Shown here: piece after piece, positions 1 through 9,598 of the stretch
Layout of the letters: every line of letters begins with the position of its first letter
Numbering within the stretch: position 1 is the stretch's first letter
Assembly (NCBI GenBank): GCA_900095835.1
Contig: LT608321.1
Span: 1,539,085 to 1,603,084, forward strand
Direction: 5' to 3'
DNA: 64,000 nucleotides
Source: Ihuprevotella massiliensis
GTDB lineage: Bacteria > Bacteroidota > Bacteroidia > Bacteroidales > Bacteroidaceae
The notes under the pieces: generated by a model
What the model saw: only the letters and a program-made list of their open reading frames with translations
What the model was told of the DNA's origin: nothing
Databases searched by the model: none
Translations under genes and position numbers: made by a program

Positions 1-2250
1 ATGGGATATGTGGCACAAGAACGCGCCATCACTCTCGGAATTTCTGACAATAAAGACGCTCATCGTCATGTGGATTTCATGCTTCACGAACATGAAGGCA
101 ACCTGCCCACGGTCGATGTGATGGGACGTAGAGAACAATCCTATAAAAATACGGTGTCATTTGTGGGCACCAAAACTGCGACACTGCTCAAAGATGTGCC
201 TCAATCCATCAACTACGTCACCAAGGAGTTAGTGCTCGACCAAGGTGCCATCACCGTGAATGATGTGGTGAAAAACATGAGTGGTGTTAATCCCTACTCT
301 TTCTACAACGATTTCTCTATCCGTGGCTTCCGAGCAACGGGTAATCGCAACTCCGGCAACCTGGTGAATGGCATGCGCACGCAAACTAGCTTGTGGCGTC
401 AATCCTCACTCGCCAACATCGAGCGTGTAGAAGTCATCAAAGGTCCAGCTTCTGCCCTCTTTGGCAATGCTGCTCCTGGCGGCATCATCAACCGCGTGAC
501 CAAGAAACCACTTGATGTTGCTCGAAAATCGGTGTCTCTCACTGCGGGTAGCTTCAACACCTCACGCGCTTATGCTGACCTCACCGGTCCGCTCAACAAT
601 AAAAAGACCCTGCTCTATCGCCTTAATCTCGGATATGAAAACACAGATAGCTACCGCAATCTCCAAGGACTCACGAGCTACATCGTAGCCCCTTCCTTCA
701 CCTATCGACCTTCCGACCGCACACAGCTTAATGTGGACATGACTTATGTCAACAACCAAGGTAAGCTCGATCGAGGAGTCGCCGTATTCGGAGATGGTAG
801 TCTATTCTCTCGTCCGATATCTGCCACACAGTCTGCAGCCAATGACTATCTGCGGGAGAACAATCTTAATTTATCTTTTGCTCTCTCACATCAACTAGCC
901 CAAGGTCTTCTCTTCAACAGTACCTATCTCTATTCGTCTTACGATGAGGACTTGATGGAACACTCTCAAGACAACGCTTTTGTGAAGAAGGCTGACGGAA
1001 AAGACAACCCTTCTCTTGTGCTCATGCGCGTGACACAACGTCAACGCCACTTCCGCAACAACAATTTCAACAATTATCTCACATGGGATGTTGCCACAGG
1101 AGCAGTAAAACACAAGGTTTTGGTGGGCTACGACCATTTTAATACGCAACTTGCACCTGGTTCTAGCTACATCGAAGCAGGGGGCTATCTCCTCAAGAAT
1201 GGAGGCACAGCCAAAACTTTCAATACGAAGAAGCTCGACGACTATCTCTTAGACAAAGACGGCAACCCACGCACCAATGTTCCTGCCTTTAATCTCAATT
1301 CTTCTGCTGGCAATCGCTATCAAGACGTGACCAAATACATCTACGAATCTAAAGATGTGCGTCCTAGCGACCAATACACCAATGGCGTTTATTTCCAAGA
1401 ACAACTCACCTGGCGCAAACTTCAGCTGCTCTTAGGGGCGCGCATGGAGTGGTTCACCGACATCACCCAACATGATAATGGCACGGAGAGCAAAACCCAT
1501 CAACACGCCTTTACCCCTCGCGTAGGAATGGTCTATTCTGTGCTCCCTTCTACCAATCTCTATGCCACATGGATTCGAGGTTTCGAACCTCAAAACGTGG
1601 CTGTCCAGAGCAATCCAGCCTCAGGAGGACCATTCGATCCTGTAGAAAGCGAACTCTGGGAAGTGGGAGCCAAAGGCGAATATCTCAACAAACGCCTCAG
1701 CGTCACTGCAGCTCTCTTCAGTCTCCGTCAGAAAAATACACTCTACAATGCTGGAGTATCAGGACAACCCGACCTCATGGTGCCTATTGGGGAAGAACTT
1801 TCTCGTGGTGTCGAATTTGATGTTTCTGGACGAATCCTCCCCTATTGGAGCATTATGGCTAGCTATGCCTTCAATGTAGCAGAGATTTCAAAAGCGCCAG
1901 AAGGAACAAAAGACTTAAACCTACAACGTCCAGGCACTCCGCGCCACTCTGCTAATCTCTGGACAAAATTCATCGTTCCCACAGGTATGCTGCGCCATCT
2001 TGGCATTGGCGTTGGTCTGAATGGAGTGAGCGAGCGTAAAGGACAAGTGGGACGTCGCGAGAATGTCGTGTCTTATCCTGGTTATGGGCTACTAAATCTC
2101 GCCCTCTACTATAAGGTGCGTGAAGTCCAGCTCCAACTGAATCTCAATAACGCGCTCAATAAGCAATACTATATCTCAGGATATGACCGTTTGCGCTCCT
2201 TCCCAGGTGCACCTCGCAACATCAATCTCACGGCTACGTATCGATTCTAG
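1..2250 (+). CDS. TonB-dependent siderophore-type receptor, 5' partial
   Basis: Outer-membrane receptor expected to import an iron chelate with energy from TonB-ExbBD. The visible 749 residues contain the end of a carboxypeptidase-regulatory-like domain (about 1-35), a plug domain (about 55-165, with the run VEVIKGPASALFGNAAPGG typical of siderophore receptors) and a long beta-barrel that ends in the aromatic residue F, the usual BAM signal. There is no signal peptide and the frame is open from base 1, so the gene almost certainly starts before the window and the first ATG is internal. A strong terminator follows 30 bp after the stop. The ligand cannot be told from sequence. Confidence 0.85.
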   Translation: MGYVAQERAITLGISDNKDAHRHVDFMLHEHEGNLPTVDVMGRREQSYKNTVSFVGTKTATLLKDVPQSINYVTKELVLDQGAITVNDVVKNMSGVNPYSFYNDFSIRGFRATGNRNSGNLVNGMRTQTSLWRQSSLANIERVEVIKGPASALFGNAAPGGIINRVTKKPLDVARKSVSLTAGSFNTSRAYADLTGPLNNKKTLLYRLNLGYENTDSYRNLQGLTSYIVAPSFTYRPSDRTQLNVDMTYVNNQGKLDRGVAVFGDGSLFSRPISATQSAANDYLRENNLNLSFALSHQLAQGLLFNSTYLYSSYDEDLMEHSQDNAFVKKADGKDNPSLVLMRVTQRQRHFRNNNFNNYLTWDVATGAVKHKVLVGYDHFNTQLAPGSSYIEAGGYLLKNGGTAKTFNTKKLDDYLLDKDGNPRTNVPAFNLNSSAGNRYQDVTKYIYESKDVRPSDQYTNGVYFQEQLTWRKLQLLLGARMEWFTDITQHDNGTESKTHQHAFTPRVGMVYSVLPSTNLYATWIRGFEPQNVAVQSNPASGGPFDPVESELWEVGAKGEYLNKRLSVTAALFSLRQKNTLYNAGVSGQPDLMVPIGEELSRGVEFDVSGRILPYWSIMASYAFNVAEISKAPEGTKDLNLQRPGTPRHSANLWTKFIVPTGMLRHLGIGVGLNGVSERKGQVGRRENVVSYPGYGLLNLALYYKVREVQLQLNLNNALNKQYYISGYDRLRSFPGAPRNINLTATYRF

Positions 2251-2278
2251 TTGCACACTAGCCACTATTCTACCTCAA

Positions 2279-2326
2279 AATTCCCACTACTCACGGATTG
2301 TGAGTAGTGGGAATTGCCGTTTTTTC
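2279..2326 (+). terminator. Rho-independent terminator of the TonB receptor gene
   Basis: A perfect 14-bp stem (2281-2294 with 2300-2313, arm TTCCCACTACTCAC) with a 5-nt loop is followed by TTGCCGTTTTTT. It lies just after the receptor stop codon. Confidence 0.85.
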
Positions 2327-2413
2327 AAGCCATAGTTCAGAAGTCCATAAAGAGTCATCTACCCCACTATCAAGCTGCGTCAAAGACATTTCTCATCATA
2401 CCCCCATGATTCA

Positions 2414-2445
2414 TTTGGCACTATCACCTATTTTTTCTACCTTTG
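2414..2445 (+). promoter_or_regulatory. Bacteroidetes-type promoter for the small membrane protein
   Basis: TTTG at 2414-2417 and TACCTTTG at 2438-2445 are separated by 20 bp, matching the -33/-7 pattern known for Bacteroides sigma-ABfr. The start codon is about 50 bp downstream. Confidence 0.6.
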
Positions 2446-2496
2446 CTACGAAACATAGTTCTTAAGCACACTTATTTCCTAACATACCTATAGATT

Positions 2497-2706
2497 ATGC
2501 GTCACTACCTCCTTTTTGCCCTATTCACCCTCGGCTTCATCTTAAGCATCATCGAGCGCATTCAGTTTGAGCGCAAAAAGAAACATGAGAAAGATGCGGA
2601 ATATCGCTCCCTCTTTCGCCGACACAGCACCTTGATGATTATCTTCTTTGCCTATCTTGCAGCGGAACATCTTGAACCGGTCTACCAAGCACTTTGTGGA
2701 GAATAA
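2497..2706 (+). CDS. Small membrane protein of unknown function
   Basis: A 69-residue protein with a hydrophobic segment at about 3-18, a charged stretch rich in K, E and R at about 21-45, and a second hydrophobic segment at about 46-57, so probably a two-pass inner-membrane protein. I do not recognise the family. A convincing Bacteroidetes promoter lies upstream, and the gene is isolated between the receptor terminator and the minus-strand hexosaminidase gene. The promoter supports it being real; no function is proposed. Confidence 0.55.
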   Translation: MRHYLLFALFTLGFILSIIERIQFERKKKHEKDAEYRSLFRRHSTLMIIFFAYLAAEHLEPVYQALCGE

Positions 2707-2894
2707 GCCGCCCCACGCGCGGAAATGCTCATTTTTCGGCGCATTATGTAGTTTTTTTCTCCCTCTCTTGCATGCAACATGAGGAAGAAAGCCACACTCC
2801 ACCACCATGCGCGTCTATTATTCCCCTTAATTCCCTTTTTTCTTCGCTCTAACGTACGATAAGCCTATTGTGCCTACATCCTCCAGAGAGAGAC

Positions 2895-2939
2895 AAAAAA
2901 AAGCGACAGCGTCAAAACCTTTGAGTTTTGACGCTGTCG
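2895..2939 (-). terminator. Terminator of the GH20 gene
   Basis: A perfect 15-bp stem (2904-2918 with 2925-2939, arm CGACAGCGTCAAAAC) with a 6-nt loop. On the minus strand it is followed by a run of eight T (2902-2895). It lies about 70 bp beyond the hexosaminidase stop. Confidence 0.85.
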
Positions 2940-3010
2940 TTGTATTAGGAGCTGGGCGTCTGTCCTTGCCATGCAGCAAAACAGAGCTCAACAGGAGGAG
3001 TTGCGTGAAA

Positions 3011-6000
3011 TTAGCGCACTTGCTTGTGACCAGCGGCATCAATCACCACTCCGCGCTGATGGGGAGAAGCGACACGACCAGACAAGTCGTAAATAGTGCC
3101 ATTCGTTTCTTGGAAGAGAGGAGAGCGCTCCAAACCAGTAGGAATGGTGGTGGGTTCAAGCTTCCAGTAATTGTTCCATTGATTGGCAGGCTTCAAAGTG
3201 ATGCGCGTAGTAGACGCAGGACTCAAGGGAAGATACCAACCATAATTGGAAGCATCAGCCAAGATGAAGAAACCTGAGATGTCGCTTTGCTTGCGGAAGC
3301 GCAACTTCCAAGGATAAGCCACATTGTTTTCTACGACGCTCTCACCAGAACTAGCGTTGCTAACCCCTACAAACTTCTTGTCTGAGGCCTTGTTCAGGAT
3401 TGCAAAGCTACCATCTTCTTGACGTACCAATTGCCACAAGATAGTGGGATCGTCTTCAGAAACAGCAGTAGGATTAACTGCAGCAGGTACTACCATGCCG
3501 TCCTTCAACTGAGCCACATAGCCCGACAATTTCGGATGTGCGCAGCGAATCACGTAGTAGTGAGCAGTGGAGAGCGCATCTACAGCCGTAGTCTTAGGAG
3601 CAGTGAGGAACTTCTCATAGACCTTCACATAAGATTCATACACCTCTTGCGACACAGCAGCTTGTTTTGCCACCAAATCACGAGCAGGAGCAAGGTCTTT
3701 TTGCAGCTGCTGGATAGCCACCTGGGTGTGCTGACCTTCTTCGTTGGGCACCACATCTTCTACAGCTTGGTCGCAACGCTGCAAGAGCGCAGCAAGCATC
3801 TTTTGGAAATCAGCTTCCTCAATGTACCATGTACCAGGATTGCACAAAGTGGGGTTATCGAAAGCTACGACCTTATTCTCTGAAGGCACGTCATCGTTGC
3901 GATTTCCACCAAAAGACTTGATGTAGAAGCGACCTACACTTCCATTAGCTGTAGCGTTGTAGCCTTGTACTTTAGACAACACCACTGCACCAGGCACGTA
4001 GTCATATTGTTGCGCAGGCACTGCAGCGCGGTCAATGCGGATGGGAGTAGCATTCTTCTTGACGAAACGCAAAGGTTGGTCATAAGTTCCCACAGTCACT
4101 TGCTGCTTGTTGTGAACAGACTGCATGATCCATCCACCATTAGCCTCTACGAAAGTGAAGAGTTCTTCGGGCATTTGCTGATCGGTGTAGTGCACACGCA
4201 CAGCAGTTGTACCATCAGCATAGAGCGTAGCACCAGCATACTTAGCTTTGTAGTAGGTAGAAGCCGACTTCACGCGATACACCTTGCCAGCGACGGGCTG
4301 TGTGATAGGTGCAGCCTTGAATGTGGCAAGCGCTGCGGTCATCGCCTCAAGTTGTTGTGCTTCGTCAGATGCCGCAGCCGCTTTGGCAGTGGTCACAGCG
4401 GTTTTCAAAGCATCGAAAGTAGCTTTTGACACATAGCCCACTTCGTCAGCGTGTGTGTCTGCCAACAACTTTTCTGCTTCGTCAATCTTCTCTTGAAGAG
4501 GAGTCTTGGCTTCTTTCAAGAAATCGTGCTTAGCATAGGTCATCTTGCGATCTTCAAAGACAACACTGTGCTGTTGCAAACGATAGAAGAAGCTCAACCA
4601 ATCTTTTTGGTTGTTAGGCAACCAACCGATTTCAGAAATAGCCAACAAACGAGGCAAGAGTTGGTATTCTAATTCTGCGTTGTTGTTGGTCGTTTCTGTC
4701 CACATATTACCTTGTACACCGAGACCAAATTCGGTCTTACCCACAGAGCGTAGGCGCGCCAAGGGATCGAAGTTGTAGATTTTCTCAACGCTGTTCACGC
4801 TGCCATCGCCCCAACCTCCGCGGTAGCCTTCATTGACATCCGCTTGGTCGGCAGTCACTTGCATCCAGTCGAGGTAGAGCACATTGTAAGGCACAATCAC
4901 AGAGTGGAAACCCTTAGAAGCAGCCAAGATATCGGTCCAGTCAGTCCAACGGCCTGTGCCATCTCTACCGAGGTTCCAAGCCATGATGAGCGGAGAAACT
5001 TCACCTTTGTGGCGATTCCAGTAGTTATCGGTCTTGGTCTCAATGAGTTCGTCCCAAGCCACAATGTCTTTGTTGTACTTCTTCTTGAGATAAACCGCGA
5101 GTTCGTGTACCAACCAAGGTTGCAATTCACCAACGCCATTGAGGTTATTGTCCTTGATGCGTTTTTGACAAAGGGCATTTTCCTGCCATCGGTCGGTGGG
5201 ACATTCGTCACCACCAAGGTGGATGTAGCGTCCAGGGAATACTTTCGCCACATTGTCGAGCACTGTCTTGAGGAAGTCGATGACTTTATCGTCACCGATG
5301 TTCAACACGTCTTTGGAGATACCGGCAGTCACACGAACATTGTAGGTGCGATTAGGGTAGCAGCTCAACTCTGGATAGGCAGCAAGCGCAGCCACCATGT
5401 GTCCAGGCATGTCGATTTCGGGGATGATTTCGATGTTTCTTTCGGCAGCATAAGCCACAATCTCGCGCAAGTCGTCGAGGGTGTAGTACATGCCACGACC
5501 ATATTCCGTGTCGTCAAAGAATTGTGGGTTAGTACCATCGCTCACAAACGAACCCTTACGACGGCTTCCCACTTGGGTGAGCTTGGGATATTCGGGAATC
5601 TCGATGCGCCAACCTTGGTCGTCGGTCAAGTGCCAGTGCAAACGGTTCATTTTGTAGAACGACATGATGTCGAGGATGCGCTTCACCTCATCTTTGTCGA
5701 AGAAGTGACGAGCAATGTCGAGCATATATCCGCGATAAGACAAGAGGGGTTTGTCCTTGATGCTAAGCACGGGGAGATTCCAGTCTCTCTGTGCCACATT
5801 CTTGGGATAGAAAGCCTTGGTCATGAGCTGACGCAAAGTCTGCAAACCATAGAAAAAACCAGCACGATGAGCGGCTTTGATTTCGATGTGCTTTTCGGTG
5901 ACGTTTAGCGTATAGGCTTCAGCACCAGCAAGGCTCTTGTCGGTGATCAAAGCCACCATGCCGTCTGCAGCAGCGGCAGGAGAAGATTGCAAAGAGAGGG

Positions 6001-6691
6001 TGAGTCCCAAACGAGTTTTCACTTCTTCTGCAAACTCGTGCACCATGCCCTTCAAACTGTCAACGGGTGAAGTGATGACTTTCAAGTTGCGCAAGTCAAG
6101 ATTCTTTCCTTCTTGGATGTTGATGTTCTGAGGATAGGGCACCAAAGGAGGAAGATTCTTATAAACGTCCAACGCCGCAGTAGTTTCAAAGGTCAAAGCA
6201 TTGTTGCCTTCTCGGTCTTTGCTAGAACCCCAAAGTCCGATGGGATGACCTGCAGCTGCTCCCCCCCATTGGTTGAACCCTACTTCACTGTTGGCTTTAG
6301 GATGAATTTCGAAAGAAGAGGTGAAGTTCGCCGTCTTGCAAGGCTCAATGGAGAACTTGTTGTTGGCGTGTTGCTTGGCAGCTTCTACCATACCCTTTTC
6401 TTGGGTGTTGGTGACATAGAGTTGCAAGCCCATCTTGTTGGTGAGCGTGTACCCCGCAGCAGCAGAACCTTCTACCTTCCACAACTGAGCATCTACACCC
6501 GTCATGGCAGCAAGATGCACACCATTATTGGCTTTGGAGGCTTCCACCACCAATCCACTGTTAGTAAACTTCAAGAGATACCAATGCACCTCTTGCGCTG
6601 TGCTCACCTTCGGCATAGAAGGGGCTGCCAGACTCACTAGCGACACCAGTACAGCCCAACACAAAAGAAATAACTTTCGAAATGTATTCAT
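3011..6691 (-). CDS. Secreted multidomain beta-N-acetylhexosaminidase, GH20
   Basis: Predicted to remove terminal GlcNAc or GalNAc from glycans by substrate-assisted catalysis. Of 1226 residues, about 1-23 are a signal peptide; 35-170 resemble a ricin-type lectin-like domain; 180-300 are the GH20 N-terminal alpha/beta domain; 315-660 are the catalytic barrel. Seen motifs are LHWHLTDDQGW (about 351-361), PEIDMPGH (424-431) and HLGGDE (491-496), where D495 and E496 are the catalytic pair of the family. A helical FIVAR-like stretch (about 700-770) and further beta-rich segments follow. The end (IYDLSGR...GVVIDAAG) resembles C-terminal tails common on secreted Bacteroidales proteins. A promoter and terminator bracket the gene, so it is monocistronic. 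Host mucin or N-glycan is a plausible substrate, by inference. Confidence 0.92.
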   Translation of the reverse strand: MNTFRKLFLLCWAVLVSLVSLAAPSMPKVSTAQEVHWYLLKFTNSGLVVEASKANNGVHLAAMTGVDAQLWKVEGSAAAGYTLTNKMGLQLYVTNTQEKGMVEAAKQHANNKFSIEPCKTANFTSSFEIHPKANSEVGFNQWGGAAAGHPIGLWGSSKDREGNNALTFETTAALDVYKNLPPLVPYPQNINIQEGKNLDLRNLKVITSPVDSLKGMVHEFAEEVKTRLGLTLSLQSSPAAAADGMVALITDKSLAGAEAYTLNVTEKHIEIKAAHRAGFFYGLQTLRQLMTKAFYPKNVAQRDWNLPVLSIKDKPLLSYRGYMLDIARHFFDKDEVKRILDIMSFYKMNRLHWHLTDDQGWRIEIPEYPKLTQVGSRRKGSFVSDGTNPQFFDDTEYGRGMYYTLDDLREIVAYAAERNIEIIPEIDMPGHMVAALAAYPELSCYPNRTYNVRVTAGISKDVLNIGDDKVIDFLKTVLDNVAKVFPGRYIHLGGDECPTDRWQENALCQKRIKDNNLNGVGELQPWLVHELAVYLKKKYNKDIVAWDELIETKTDNYWNRHKGEVSPLIMAWNLGRDGTGRWTDWTDILAASKGFHSVIVPYNVLYLDWMQVTADQADVNEGYRGGWGDGSVNSVEKIYNFDPLARLRSVGKTEFGLGVQGNMWTETTNNNAELEYQLLPRLLAISEIGWLPNNQKDWLSFFYRLQQHSVVFEDRKMTYAKHDFLKEAKTPLQEKIDEAEKLLADTHADEVGYVSKATFDALKTAVTTAKAAAASDEAQQLEAMTAALATFKAAPITQPVAGKVYRVKSASTYYKAKYAGATLYADGTTAVRVHYTDQQMPEELFTFVEANGGWIMQSVHNKQQVTVGTYDQPLRFVKKNATPIRIDRAAVPAQQYDYVPGAVVLSKVQGYNATANGSVGRFYIKSFGGNRNDDVPSENKVVAFDNPTLCNPGTWYIEEADFQKMLAALLQRCDQAVEDVVPNEEGQHTQVAIQQLQKDLAPARDLVAKQAAVSQEVYESYVKVYEKFLTAPKTTAVDALSTAHYYVIRCAHPKLSGYVAQLKDGMVVPAAVNPTAVSEDDPTILWQLVRQEDGSFAILNKASDKKFVGVSNASSGESVVENNVAYPWKLRFRKQSDISGFFILADASNYGWYLPLSPASTTRITLKPANQWNNYWKLEPTTIPTGLERSPLFQETNGTIYDLSGRVASPHQRGVVIDAAGHKQVR

Positions 6692-6718
6692 GACTACGTT
6701 TTATGATATTATGCAGTG

Positions 6719-6749
6719 CAAATATAGCATTTTCTATTGTATATCCCAA
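6719..6749 (-). promoter_or_regulatory. Promoter of the GH20 gene
   Basis: On the minus strand TTG (6749-6747), 20 bp, then TATATTTG (6726-6719): an exact match to the Bacteroidetes consensus. The start codon is about 28 bp further on. Confidence 0.75.
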
Positions 6750-6925
6750 CACATTTGCGCATAAATGCCTAAAGTTTCTGTCACATCTGTCAAAATCTCT
6801 ATTTTTTTCTTTTCAAAAAACAAGAGTAATAACTTTTTCATGAAAGACATAAGAATAGACTTTGCCCCCTCAAATATGATAGCTGGGGCATAGCGCACCC
6901 AAACAATAGGAGAATTCAAAAAAAA

Positions 6926-7010
6926 TCTCCGACATTTTTGGAGAAATCTCCTACGTTTTTCCGAAAACGTCGGAGTTTTTTGAGTAAACGTCGGACATTT
7001 TTCTATGTTG
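6926..7010. repeat. Cluster of iterated inverted ACGTCGGAG-type motifs
   Basis: Several short A/T-flanked copies of variants of TCTCCGACA, ACGTCGGAG and ACGTCGGACA in both orientations, able to form multiple hairpins. A related cluster with GTGGGAG variants lies at 34051-34150. Role unknown. Confidence 0.6.
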
Positions 7011-7170
7011 TTCGGAGAATTCCTGTTGCAACAGTGCAAACCGATTTTAAGACGTAAGATGATTGTCACGACCGACAGCACACGCTCTCAAAGGAGAAAG
7101 ATTGCGCAAAGAAGGGGAAAGGCAAAGATAAGCAGAAAACTGGCTGCTACTAGATGTTAAAATAGGTTCT

Positions 7171-7235
7171 CTCGCGCGTACGTGTACGCGCACACAACAG
7201 GAGTTTTGCACTTTTTGCTTTCACAACCTTCACAG
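7171..7235 (+). repeat. Dispersed repeat, copy A
   Basis: An alternating tract (CGCGCGTACGTGTACGCGCA, 7173-7192), a spacer, then the core CTTTTTGCTTTCACAACCTT plus CACAG (7211-7235). Copy B lies in the opposite orientation 165 bp away; copies C and D are at 33.9 and 34.5 kb. Confidence 0.75.
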
Positions 7236-7400
7236 ACACCCTATATAACCCACTATATATCAATAAGTAACACGATATTTTCGGACATATTTTAACAGAA
7301 CATGTCAAAAGTGCGTCGCAAGGGGGCAAAAAAGTTCCTCTACGCACATCAGAGAACATGGTTGTTTCACCTTAGATTGATGGCTCTCCACAACCCTTCG

Positions 7401-7464
7401 TGTGAAGGTTGTGAAAGCAAAAAGCACAAAATCCCAGGGAAGGCGCGCGTACACGCGCGTGAGC
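7401..7464 (-). repeat. Dispersed repeat, copy B (inverted relative to A)
   Basis: The core TGTGAAGGTTGTGAAAGCAA plus AAAG (7401-7424) is the reverse complement of the copy A core, followed by a spacer and the alternating tract GCGCGCGTACACGCGCGTG (7443-7461). Copies A and B face each other. Confidence 0.75.
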
Positions 7465-7621
7465 AAAGACTGCCGTCTCATCCCTAAAAAGATGGTGTGC
7501 AAGCAGCAAACCGAAAACTGAAAAGCCAAAAACAAAACATCCCTGATTTGTCATGTAGAAATAGCAAAACAAAGGGTGTCTAAAATTTTTTCTTCACTTT
7601 TCCGCCGAATTTTCACTCTTT

Positions 7622-7671
7622 GCCCTATTTGCTTCCCCTATATGAATAGAGGGGGAACATAAGAGCAGGGC
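7622..7671 (-). terminator. Possible transcript end of the susCD operon
   Basis: A nested hairpin (GCCCT/AGGGC outside, TTCCCC/GGGGAA inside) lies 40-90 nt beyond the last gene of the minus-strand operon. It has no T-tract, so it may be a different structured element. Confidence 0.3.
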
Positions 7672-7710
7672 GAAAAAGGGGCAAAAGAAGGGCTGTGAGA
7701 GCGTTTCCCC

Positions 7711-9030
7711 TTAGCGCATGAGCAACTCTAGGGTGGAGAGCTTATGAAGCACGCTGGCTTGAATCATTTGTTGCGCTTGTTGCAACTCTCCTCCCATTTG
7801 GAGCGATTCACCATAAGCCTGCTTGTAGTATTGCTCAGCTTCGGAATATTTTTTGAGTTCGCGATAGGAGTCGCCCACCATCACGAGATAGTTGATTTTG
7901 TTCATCAACACTTTCTCGGAAGGGATGGCTATTTTGAGCCACTCTATGGCTTGTTCGTGGTCGGCAGCGCGCAACTTCTTGTCGGCAGCATAGTAGAGGG
8001 ACTGTGCAGCCATGGCATAGTCGGCAGCATTGGCATCCTTGCCAAGACCCGCAAGATATTTGCGCATGAGCTTGAGATATTCTGCCACGTCCTTGTTCTT
8101 GTAGATGGCAAAGAGGGCATTGAAGTAGTCGCGCGACTTGTCGTAGGGAGTTACGCTGGAAACGGGAATCACATCGTAAGCCTTTTTGTAGTCGGTGCGG
8201 ATCTTTTCGAGATAGTCTTTGTAGCTCGCATCGCCTTTCTTAACGAGTTTGAGCATACGCTCGTCGTTCTTTTCGACCACATAGTAGGCGGCAGGTTCTC
8301 CCACGGCAGCCAACCACGCATCGAGGTGAGTGCTGATGTAATCTACAAGGCGATCGGTGGTTTCATCATCGTCACCGCCAAGATAACCGATGATGATATA
8401 GTCTTTACGATTGATGAGACTATTGTCCGCCATCTTGGTTTCGATGTACTTCTGATAGATTTTGCGCACGCGTACCACCCATTTTTCTGCATCCATGCCG
8501 TCTTGCGTGGTGAGAAATTGGGGAGCCATGGTGAGCAAATCTTGCTGAATGGTGAGGTCGTTGGGGTTTTGGCGATATTCCTTGTAGAGTTGCTCAAAAC
8601 CTTTGATTTCTCCCATCGCCGTCTTCGCCATGTCGAGGAGTTCTTGGGCGTTCATATAGCCCACATTGATGGAGAGCGCCTTACCATCACCATCGATGAT
8701 GCCCAATGTGGGGAAGGCTTCCACCTTGTAGTTTTTAGCGATGTCCACATTTTCGGGTTTCTCGGCATCGAGTTGGAGAGAGATAAAGTTTTTGTTGAAA
8801 TATTCGCCCACCTCTGGGAGGGTGAATATCTGTTTCTCCATCTTCTTGCAAGGGCCACACCACACAGCATAGAAATCGACAAAGAGGGGTTTTCCTTCAG
8901 CCTTGGCCTTGGCAAGTGCCTCAGCAAAGGTGCCTTTGAAAAACTGGATGCCTTTGGACTCTTGTGCCATAACAGGCAGTGCGATTAGGGCACAAAGGAG
9001 GGAGAGGAGGAAAAGACGAAACTGTTTCAT
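7711..9030 (-). CDS. Periplasmic thioredoxin-domain protein with TPR-like tail
   Basis: Signal peptide (1-22), then a thioredoxin fold (about 28-140) with active site WCGPC (W57-C61) and the cis-proline segment EAFPTLG. The rest (about 145-439) is helical and ends in tetratricopeptide-like repeats (about 345-420). Exported proteins of this type usually reduce disulfides or act in oxidative folding. It is the last gene of a tight operon with susC, susD and two lipoproteins (12 bp after the preceding stop), so it may help maturation of those envelope proteins; that link is inference. Confidence 0.85.
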   Translation of the reverse strand: MKQFRLFLLSLLCALIALPVMAQESKGIQFFKGTFAEALAKAKAEGKPLFVDFYAVWCGPCKKMEKQIFTLPEVGEYFNKNFISLQLDAEKPENVDIAKNYKVEAFPTLGIIDGDGKALSINVGYMNAQELLDMAKTAMGEIKGFEQLYKEYRQNPNDLTIQQDLLTMAPQFLTTQDGMDAEKWVVRVRKIYQKYIETKMADNSLINRKDYIIIGYLGGDDDETTDRLVDYISTHLDAWLAAVGEPAAYYVVEKNDERMLKLVKKGDASYKDYLEKIRTDYKKAYDVIPVSSVTPYDKSRDYFNALFAIYKNKDVAEYLKLMRKYLAGLGKDANAADYAMAAQSLYYAADKKLRAADHEQAIEWLKIAIPSEKVLMNKINYLVMVGDSYRELKKYSEAEQYYKQAYGESLQMGGELQQAQQMIQASVLHKLSTLELLMR

Positions 9031-9041
9031 ACGACTTCGTT

Positions 9042-9578
9042 TTAGGAGTTTTCGACTGGGCTATCTTCTGCCGGAGGATTCTCTTCTGTGGTGGCCTCAT
9101 CTGCGACTTCTTCAGCCTTGTCCTTGACCACAAAGGTGAAGAGCCCGTTGAGTTCACGCGAATAGCCTTCGTTGCTCACGCGGAGATTGACCGTGTAGCG
9201 GCCATTGGGGAGAGTCGCTACGGCTTTAGGGAAGAGATTGATGGTGCCACCACCCACGGTGACGAGCCCATCTTGCACGGCTTTGTTGAAAGCAGCGGCA
9301 TCTCCTCCGTCGCTGACGGTGACACTCTGGTAGTAGAAGTTGACGGGATTGGTGCCCGACACACCTTGGATGCGTTGTGACGACCAAGGGGCAGGATATT
9401 CGTGTGTAAGACTGTGGACGTTATCGTCGCTCACTTCGCGATACACCACGAGTTCTTTGGTGGAGAAGGCAGCGTACTGCGTGTCGAGATAGCCCACTGT
9501 GGTGTCGTGACAAGCGGTGAGCGCGGGGGTGCTCAGAAGACCTGCGAGGAGCAGGCTGTAAAGAAAGATTCTTTTCAT
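9042..9578 (-). CDS. Lipoprotein of unknown function in the susCD operon
   Basis: 178 residues. The lipobox LTAC gives a predicted lipidated C23. The mature part is beta-rich, with a stretch at about 125-155 (LPNGRYTVNLRVSNEG) like an Ig-type surface domain, and an acidic, E/T/P-rich C-terminal tail (about 155-178). It lies 20 bp after the fasciclin lipoprotein gene and 11 bp before the thioredoxin gene. In SusCD loci such small lipoproteins are often surface-exposed ligand-binding accessories. I cannot assign a ligand or named family. Confidence 0.7.
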   Translation of the reverse strand: MKRIFLYSLLLAGLLSTPALTACHDTTVGYLDTQYAAFSTKELVVYREVSDDNVHSLTHEYPAPWSSQRIQGVSGTNPVNFYYQSVTVSDGGDAAAFNKAVQDGLVTVGGGTINLFPKAVATLPNGRYTVNLRVSNEGYSRELNGLFTFVVKDKAEEVADEATTEENPPAEDSPVENS

Positions 9579-9598
9579 ATCACAAAAGGAAGTGGGGA

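Larger units (their letters stand above)
6692..7710. other. Gene-free 1-kb region with repeats
   Basis: No convincing coding sequence. It holds the GH20 promoter, a cluster of short iterated inverted motifs (6926-7010), two facing copies of a 24-bp repeat with flanking alternating CG tracts (7171-7235 and 7401-7464), a short motif GTGTCTAAAATTTT at about 7577-7590 that reappears inverted at 57.6 and 61.4 kb, and a nested hairpin at 7622-7671. Confidence 0.7.

Noticed and set aside
4844-5908. 354-codon open frame antisense to the GH20 gene
   Set aside because: A reverse-strand shadow of a well-supported GH20 coding sequence; many similar shadows exist because stop codons are rare in these frames.
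7744-8988. 414-codon open frame antisense to the thioredoxin gene
   Set aside because: Shadow of the real minus-strand gene, which has a signal peptide and a CGPC active site.
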